This document shows positions 56,755 through 64,000 of a stretch of DNA of 64,000 nt, piece by piece (the first letter of the stretch is position 1; each line of letters opens with the position of its first letter). The translations under genes and the position numbers were made by a program. A model generated the notes under the pieces. The model made no database searches, was not told the DNA's origin, and saw only the letters and a program-made list of their open reading frames with translations. The DNA comes from Plasmopara viticola (Eukaryota > Oomycota > Peronosporomycetes > Peronosporales > Peronosporaceae): contig MBPM02000124.1 in the NCBI GenBank assembly GCA_001695595.3, forward strand, positions 62,001-126,000, in the 5' to 3' direction.

Positions 56755-58055
56755 ACCGGGCCGTTGCATGGTAGGTCCTTGCCTGGCAGGATAAACCGCC
56801 TGTAATTTTGCTTAAACGAGGCCGCCAAATTGTGAGCTATATCGCTGAACGCACCCTTGTTTGTCCACGCGTCTCTTGGATTCAACATCTCAGATGGCAC
56901 GCCTTCCACGAATGTGGGAATCTCTAAGCCAAACACAGGATCTTCAACAAACGCTGCCTTTTCGATACTGCTGCATCTACACACTTACGCGTGTACTGCA
57001 GCTCTATGCGTTTCCCCACCCCATACACGCCACCAGTCCAGCCCGTATTAATCATATATTGCGTCTCTCTAGATTCCAATCGAATAAAGTTGCATTTTTA
57101 ATTGGGTGCAGCGTCATAAACGCAGGTCCAAAGCCCGTCGAGAACGTCGCTTGTGGCTCCGTAACGCCGCGTTCCGTACCCGCCACCTTGGCCGAGTAAC
57201 CCGACAAGAAATGGTACCGCGCCTGACCTGTTGACAGTTGATACAGGAGGAAGCACGCCATACATATCGCACGTGAGAAAAATGATGACGCTTGGATAAA
57301 TGTCACGAGATTGAGGTTGATGGCGGGGAAGGTGGGAAATTGGATTTGATACGCGACCATATTCCGTCTTGCTTGAGTTGAAATATTCGGGTTCATTATT
57401 AGCGTTGATCCACACATATTTAAGCAAGGCATCCGGGCAAATCGCATTAAAGATATCGGGCTTTGTCTCTTTACTCAAACTTATCGTCTTGACATAGCAG
57501 CCGCCTTCAAATTTATATATAAACCCGTCATTCCAGCCGAGCTCGTCGTCACCAATGAGATCGCGCTTTGCATCAGCGACAGCGTCGTCTTGCCCGTGCC
57601 AAAGAGCCTAAAAAAGAGAGCTGTGTGTCCTAACCCGCCAAAGTTGGCTGAAGCCTGCACGATCATCATATCATTCAGAGGCAAATAGTAATTCATCATA
57701 CGAAAGATCGCCTTCTTCATTTCGCCACTGTAAAAGTGCCGCCAAGAATGCCCAAGTGTCTTTTTATGTTAAAAACCACAAATACTTCCGAATGAAGTCT
57801 GTGTTCCTTCCAATCTTCATCGACAATGTTGCACGCATTAATAAGCGTAGAGTCGGCCTCAAACTTCTTGGCTACACGAGTAAAATTGGGGCGGATAATC
57901 ATGTTTGTGACAAAGTGGTGTTGCCACGCTAGCTCGGTAATAATGCGTACTTTCAAGCAAGACTCCACATTTTTACTACAATGGCCACCAAACACGTACA
58001 TGCGGTCCACCTGCCCATATCCATCAGCATCCCAATAATTGCATAACTGGCTGAA
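56755..58055 (-). pseudogene. PEPCK (ATP-type) pseudogene, copy C (longest)
   Basis: Retains the middle part lost in A and B. From high to low coordinates it reads [38 protein letters not shown], the P-loop [38 protein letters not shown], the [16 protein letters not shown] stretch with [12 protein letters not shown], an INTGW region near 57060-57030, and the C-terminal [18 protein letters not shown] with LNPRDAW. It lacks the N-terminal part and has frameshifts near 57330, 57240 and 57720. It serves as the undamaged reference for the palindromes in A and B. Confidence 0.85.
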
Positions 58056-58500
58056 GATATGAAGCTGTACTTTGTTTGGTTAGCATAAAGAGGGGGGTGT
58101 AGCTATAGGCGCTCCCTAATCGAATCGACAATAGAACTTCCAGCCTCGTAAAATACAAATAAAATTTTTACGCTCCATATCAATTGAAAAGATCTTAATT
58201 TACTCATTACTAACTATTGCAGCCTCGCTACTCAGAAGTGTTAAGCAAATAAGGTACTCAAAAGTGTTTACAAATAGGGCTGTACCATCCCAGCTCCATT
58301 TGGGCGCTTGCGACGATTATGATCACTAATTTCAGTTGTATCTGTTCTTCTAGGGTACTTTAACTACATCAACTTATCCGTATTTTACTGCGTAAATTAG
58401 GATAGGGTAGAAATTTGTATATATTATTTTGATCAGGGTATGGCATGTTTGTGCTTTTCTCAACTTATTTTTTATTGAACATAAACTTTATCAATCTATA
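58056..58500. other. Gene-free flank between PEPCK copy C and the D arm
   Basis: Matches 18780-19275 of unit A/B. No gene is supported. Confidence 0.5.
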
Positions 58501-58512
58501 ACTTTTTATGGT

Positions 58513-58840
58513 ATTTGTATTGTATTACGTTATCGCGTTGCCAAGTTATGCACGTGCAAGGCTCAATCTGGCTAGTCCACGGCATAGAGTGGTGTCCGCA
58601 TACGTCGGGTCTCGTTCGGCGGGCAGTGCAGCCAGCACCGAGGTCTTGAGGGTCTTCCATTAGTTTGTTTATCTCTGACTTGGTAAGAGCCCAGGTGGCG
58701 CCCGGTGCTGGAGACCGTCGCGTCGAGGGTGAGACTCGTTAGACACCTGCAGATGCCCGAGAGCACCTGGCCGAAGCGCGCGAGCATTTAGCCCCGGCGC
58801 GTGGAAGGAGGGCGTCACCCCAACCTTTTCCAAGCTTAGC
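58513..58840 (-). mobile_element. SINE family 1, copy in the D upstream arm
   Basis: Full-length, inverted, with a short tail, flanked by CTTTTTATGGT (58502-58512 and 58841-58851). Absent from the arm before E3 and E5. Confidence 0.85.
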
Positions 58841-58851
58841 CTTTTTATGGT

Positions 58852-59630
58852 GTTCTGCAGAATAATATACGTATCAATTTTGTTTTTTTTGATTGAGCTA
58901 TCTTTGAGATTTAGAAGATAGAAATAAGTAAATCTTTGTAAAGTACGGATTTGTGTATTTTCGCAGTCATAGCGACGAATGATGATTGTACTTGTCGAGA
59001 GAACATCACGTTTAGCCGACGAAAGTTTTAGATTGATCAAAGTCAGACTTAAAGCATTCTTCGCCAGTGTAAGTTGCTAGTATCGGTCGACTCTACAAAC
59101 GGTTCTGTGCGCTCTTTCGACAAAAACTTGTCAATGGAATGGTCATTCAATGCTTTTAACCCGCAAGGCGACATTGGATGAGAATTGGCAGTACGATACT
59201 GGCGTGCACAGACGCTGTGTCCGAAATCGAAGATTATTTACAAGGAGGCAGCGTATTCATTACCATTGTCGTACTTCCTAGTTGCCGTTTCCATTACAGA
59301 TCAGTTTGCAATCCTATTACTTGAGATACGGTGCCGCGTTTATTTATCAATCGTTCCTGCTGTATTTTTTTCTAGTCAAATAAATTATGTGCAACTAAAT
59401 ACTATGAGACGATAGTGTCTCAAGATAATTAATTGAAAATGTTATTGGATACAAACAATAGGTCGACAATAAAGAATGGATGGTGAATGTTGTAGTACTA
59501 GGGGTCCGTACGTACAGTCTCGTCCTTTTTGCTATCTGGTCGCACAATCCCAATCTCGATTTCGTACCAGCTGCAAGATTCAAATTTTTTCGTCGTTCTC
59601 ACTTTGTCTTGCAGCGTCTCAAGCCATACC
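58852..59630. other. Upstream arm of effector E6, no supported gene
   Basis: Matches 45-846. No gene is supported. The initiator-like element is at 59597-59605. Confidence 0.5.
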
Positions 59631-59746
59631 ATGCGCGTACTCATCCTCGTACGTACTACCATCATCTTTTTTTTTAACGTTAGCACTTGTTATGGCACTC
59701 CCTCGAATGTAAGACGCGACGACAAAGACAAGTCCTCGTTTAATGG
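59631..59746 (+). pseudogene. E6: effector 5' fragment cut by Copia
   Basis: Signal peptide and leader up to the same base as E5 (after TTTAATGG), then the LTR. The remaining gene lies beyond the window, if present. The open frame runs on into the LTR to 59843, giving about 70 residues. Confidence 0.85.
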
Positions 59747-60058
59747 TGTTGGAATTTTGAAGTGGAATAGTGGAGGAGCGAAGCTTGCGGTGATCGAAGA
59801 GCGAAGAAGGCACTTGCGGTGTCGAATGAAGATTCGAAAGTGAGTTTATTAACTTGGTCCTTAGTTCACAACTCCTTGCTACATCTAAGCCATTCATTTA
59901 TCTAAGCCAATCAGAAGAACTTACCATCCGGGCGCAAGCATCTTCCCATGTGTCTATTCATGACGTCATCGTTGTTTGCTTGAAACGTCGGACAGCCACT
60001 CGTATTGGACAGCCTTGTAATCCGGAATAAAACTGAGGGAAACCGGTTACCTTTAATA
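59747..60058 (-). repeat. 3' LTR of Copia copy 2
   Basis: 312 bp; equals the 345-bp LTR of copy 1 apart from a 33-bp deletion near 59950 and a few substitutions. The polypurine tract follows at 60059. Confidence 0.88.
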
Positions 60059-60065
60059 CTCCCCC

Positions 60066-63000
60066 TCAATACGAGCACGCGTGAATTCCGAGAGCCCTCA
60101 TCAGGTCGGCATGGCGTGGTCCTGGAAGTGCCTTCGTCATGATGTCTGCCAACATGACGGCTGTCTCGCAGTACTCCAGCTTGACTTCACCGCGTTTGAC
60201 TTCAGCGCGGATGTGATGGTATCTGATGTCGATGTGCTTGGCACGTCCATGGTTTACTGGATTTTTCGTCATCTTGATGCATGACTGATTGTCTTCGAAT
60301 ATCTTGAATTCCGGCGTGGTCTCATTAGCAGCCGTCAGAATCTCGTACAGAAGATGATGGATCCACTTGCCTTCTTGTATAGCTAGACTCAAAGCGATGT
60401 ACTCCGCTTCGCTGGTAGAAAGCGATACGCTTGATTGCTTCTTGCTTCCCCAACTGATGGGTGCTCCCATCAATATGAATGCGTAGCCTGAAGTCGACTT
60501 ACGGTCGGAGTGGTCGCCTGCCCAGTCTGCGTCCGAGTATGCGCGAAAGTCAACCTTGCTCCCGGGCTTAAAACAGAGTCCATGCGACTTGATTCCTTGT
60601 AGGTAGCGAAGAATTCTCTTGACTGCAGTCCAATGCTCATCTTGAGGATTTTCCATAAACCGCGACGCATATCCGACGGCAAAAGCGATGTCAGGGCGAG
60701 TCGCTATCATTAGATGCATCAGTGCACCGACTGCTTCACGAAACGGAACATTTGTTGCTGTCGACTTGTCACTTGGAAAAAGTCGAGTACTTGGATCCGC
60801 CGGGCTCACAACGGGCTTGCTGTCGTGCATGCCGAAGCGCTTGAGAATGTCTTCAATGTAGCGTCATTGGCACACTGTTACACTTCCGTCAGGGTTCTTT
60901 ACCAGTTCCATACCCAGGACGAAGACGCATTCACCGCTGTCCGTCATCTCGAAGCGCGTCTTCAAGTCATTCTTGGTACGCGCGATAAGGTCGGTCGAGC
61001 TTCCTGTGACGAGTACATCGTCGACGTAAACCAGAAGCAGCACGCAGTGGACACCCACAATCTAAGTGTATAGACAGGGATCATAGGCTGAAACTTGAAA
61101 GCCGATGGAGCACACGAATCCGTCGAAGGTCTCGTTCCAAACTCGCGAGGCTTGCTTGAGTCCATAAATCGCCTTAATCAGCTCGAGACAGTCGCAATTT
61201 TCATCGAGCTCAACCCCTTCCGGCGTCGCGCAAAACACTTGCTCCTTCATGACGCCGTACAAGAATGCTGTCACCACATCCAGTTGGTCAAGAGGCCAGT
61301 CGAAGTACTTGGCGATCGCTATGACCATTCGCAAGGTCACATACTTGATAACAGGCGAAAACGTCTCCGTGTAGTCGATGCCGTGCTTTTGCTTGAACCC
61401 TTTTGCAGCGAGGCGCGCTTTATACTTTTCAATCGATCCATTAGCTCTCCGCTTGATCTTGAATACCCATTTGGTGCCAATGGCGCGTTGTCCAATCGGA
61501 AGTTTCGCCGCTCGAAATACACCACGAAGTCGCATCGACTTCAGCTCTCTTTGAATGGCTTTGCGCCAGTGCACCTGTTCCGGTCCATTAACTGCGTCTT
61601 GATACGTCGTTGGCTCGGAAAGGTCAGTAATTTCCACAGCGTTGGCGCTTGCTCGCCATGATCCATCCGCTGGAGACGTGCCATCTTCGTGAACTTGGCC
61701 GTCCTTTTCTTCTTCATCTGCCGTAGTGGGCACGCCTGGTCGGCGTTTAACTTGAGAATGGACGAGATATCTGGGGGCACTTGTTTCTTCCAAACCAGCG
61801 TTTTGACTATTTAAGCGCGTATTTGAAGTTCTGTTGCGCGAGCTTGAGTAATTGGGCTTGCGCTTTCCTGTGTACTTGAACTCCGTCGGTCCTGAGTCGT
61901 CGATATCGAGGGTGTCGAAGTCGAATAGCGAGTCATTGTCGTCATCGTCTGAGCATTCCGCAAAGATGCCGAAGCTTGATTCGTCGAAGTTGACGTCGCG
62001 ACTGATCACCTCTTTCCCTGCTTTGATGTCGAAGACGCGGTATGCCTTGGAACGTTCCTCGTAGCCGATGAAAATTCCCTCGCGAGCTTTAGCATCCCAC
62101 TTGAGTCGTTTTTCTCTTGGTGTCAGAATGAAAGCCTTGCCACTAAATACTCGCATGTGTTTGACGCTTGGTTTGGTCTTGTACACAATTTCATAAGGCG
62201 TTTTGGCGAGAATCTTCGGAGAAGGCAGTCGGTTCTTGATGTAGATCGCTGCCATTGCCGCCTCAGCCCAAAACGTTTTGTCCAAACCAGCGTGATGTAA
62301 CATGCTGCGACCGATCGTGACGATAGTCCGGTTGGCTCGCTCTGCAGTGCCGTTTGTCTGGTGCGCGTAGCGGACCGTGGGCTGCACCTCGATGCCATGA
62401 TCGTCGTAGAAACTGAGTAGGGAGTTGGTTGCGAACTCCTTGGCCCCATCATGACGCACGAACTTGACCTTGGCACCGAAGTGCTTCTCAACCTTGAGGA
62501 TGTACTTGCTCAGACAGTCTTCACTTTCCGACTTGGCGCGCAAACAGAATCCAGCCATACACCCACTTGCCTCGTCCGTGATGATCAGCAAGTATCTGCT
62601 GCCACCAAGTGACTCGTGCTCCATTGACCCACAGTTGTCGAAGTGTAAAAACTCAAACGAAGCAGACTTGGGCTTGCTTGGATTGCTCGGAAATGGATTC
62701 TGGACCATCTTTCCTTGCTGGCATCCTCGGCACAGACCAGATGACTTAGAGGGTCGCTCGGCGTCCTTGATCATGTTGCTGTCGATCATTTTGCGAAGGA
62801 CATCAACCGGAGCATGACCCATGCGAGCATGCAAGTCCACACCGCTACCTTGCACGACTGAATTGGCACAGCGCTGTGGCGTTCGAAGCCAGTAGAGTCC
62901 GTTGATAAGATCCGCAGTCGCAACAACTTGTTTTGACTTCTTGCGAGCAACGTGCATCTTGAACCCGTCAAACACAACCTGGAACTGGCCACTTTTGTTG

Positions 63001-63985
63001 ATTTGCGGAATCGATAGCAGATTCTTGCTCATGCTTGGTACGTATAGCGTATCCTTTATTCGATTTCACGTTCGTTGCCGTTGGGAAGTACCACCCGTTC
63101 GATGATGGTCCCTACGCCCTTGATTTCAGTCTTGTTACCGTTGGCACCAGACAACTCGCCTTCGTGATCTTCATGAAGCATGGCGAACTTGGTCTTGTCG
63201 TTGCATATGTGATGCGTGGCACCCCTGTCAATGGCCCAGTGTCCCGGTGCATTGCTAGTCGATGACATGCCGCATTCCAGCGAGACTGCAAAGGCAACTC
63301 GATCGTCATAGTCGTTGTAGTCGTTGCGCCACTGGACATTGTTGGTCACGCGTCCACGGTTGTTGCCGCCGCGCTTAGAGCCCCGATTCTCGTCCTTCTG
63401 CTTGGTCCAGCACCGCTCAGCCGAGTGCCCCAATTTTCCGCAGTACGTGCACTGGCGAGGCTCCCGATCAGTGCTGAATGCACGTGCCGTGTCTTCAGTC
63501 TTAATCGCCGGTGTCTTCTCGCCCTGCCGCTTAATATGCTCGTTCGTGAGCACCTTGACGACGTCTTGCGTTTTCAGCTCCGCAGTGCTAATCTCCAAGT
63601 TTAAAACCACGTTCTCGTAGCTCTTGGGGAGACTGCGCAGCAAGCAGATTGCCACGTCTTCGTCCTCCATCTTGGCGCCGATGCCGCTGAGTTTGGCGCT
63701 GATGTTGAGGACCTCATTGCAATGTTGTAGCACATTGCCGCCTTCCGACATCTCCATGCTGAAGAGCTGTCGTTTGAGATAGATGCGACCAGCCTTCTAT
63801 GATCCACCGTAAAGTGTCTTCACAAGCGTCCATGCGACCCATGCTTCCTCGCAGTCATCCACGACGTGATGGTAATCCGCGTCCATGTGGAGCAGCATGA
63901 GTCCGAAGGCGATATTGTTAAGCTTGACATACTCATCCTTGGCACGAGAGTCGGTGAAGGAAGGAGTCGTCTGGCGATTCACCAC
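60066..63985 (-). pseudogene. Copia Gag-Pol polyprotein, copy 2 (partial, decayed)
   Basis: Same domain order as copy 1. The integrase-to-RT part (63032-61062) is one open frame, so it lacks the two frameshifts of copy 1, but it ends at the shared TAG (61062-61064) before YVDD. Extra damage: a stop near 60866 (CGA to TGA), a 1-bp deletion near 63060 and a stop near 63800. The protease motif reads DRG instead of DSG (near 63232), which should abolish activity. The Gag start lies beyond the window. Confidence 0.9.
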
Positions 63986-64000
63986 ATGCCACGTTGACTT

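Larger units (their letters stand above)
43805..58465. repeat. Tandem unit C of the effector array (shortened)
   Basis: Third copy. It keeps the upstream arm, effector E5 (split by Copia), downstream arm, gene-free block, FAR1 fragment and PEPCK pseudogene. It lacks the SINE trio, MULE remnant, second effector, E' and DnaJ. A hAT remnant lies exactly at the junction where these are missing. The PEPCK copy here is the longest of the three. Confidence 0.8.
58466..64000. repeat. Tandem unit D, partial
   Basis: Fourth copy, running off the window. It holds the upstream arm (with a SINE at 58513-58840), the first 116 bp of effector E6 and a Copia element inserted at the same base as in unit C. 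Confidence 0.8.
59747..64000 (-). mobile_element. Copia LTR retrotransposon, copy 2 (runs off the window)
   Basis: Inserted at the same base as copy 1 and highly similar to it throughout. The 3' LTR (59747-60058) has lost about 33 bp between short repeats. The 5' LTR lies beyond 64000. Confidence 0.92.

Noticed and set aside
1..64000. CRISPR array or bacterial defence island
   Set aside because: No regularly spaced short repeats; introns, LTR elements, LINEs and SINEs show a eukaryotic genome.

Overview
This window looks like a gene-sparse, transposon-rich effector region of a plant-pathogenic oomycete (a Phytophthora or downy-mildew relative). The evidence is: secreted proteins with a degenerate RxLR/EER leader and repeated W/Y-type helical modules; MULE, Copia, hAT and LINE elements of the kinds common in oomycetes; short introns; and initiator-like TCTCACTTT sequences about 25 nt before effector start codons. 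The species cannot be named from the sequence alone.

The dominant architecture is a tandem array of one large unit, present about 3.3 times in the same orientation. The copies begin near 1 (A), 19239 (B), 43805 (C) and 58466 (D, cut by the window end). The full order, seen in A and B, is: upstream arm; effector gene E (+); downstream arm; three SINE copies; MULE transposase remnant; decayed second effector (-); effector gene E' (-); DNAJC11-like gene (+); a block without recognisable genes; FAR1/MULE fragment (+); PEPCK pseudogene (-); arm of the next unit. C lacks the SINE-to-DnaJ part and carries a hAT remnant there. A has its own MULE between DnaJ and FAR1. B is interrupted by a 9.2 kb LINE. 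C and D both carry a Copia element at exactly the same nucleotide of the effector gene.

Only two of the six effector copies are open from start to stop: 847-2478 (+) and 8836-10470 (-), both in unit A. The other four are broken by frameshifts, premature stops or the Copia insertion. The DNAJC11-like gene occurs twice with complementary damage. Copy A has an intact J-domain and a frameshifted C-terminal part. Copy B has an open C-terminal part and a 14-codon deletion in the J-domain. The second effector type (6299-7404 and 25512-26618) carries the same lesions in both copies. PEPCK is a truncated pseudogene in all three copies.

Mobile elements provide most of the datable events. One SINE family, with an ATACA-type 3' tail, has ten copies with 9-13 bp target duplications, including a filled/empty site pair between units A and B. 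A second SINE, with clear tRNA-like A and B boxes, sits inside the unit A MULE. The LINE has a 17-bp target duplication and carries an OTU-like cysteine protease region upstream of its endonuclease and reverse transcriptase. Several compact fold-back inverted repeats (15-55 bp arms with very short loops) recur across the array and appear to be a local mutational signature. I saw no rRNA, functional tRNA, CRISPR array or bacterial-type operon.
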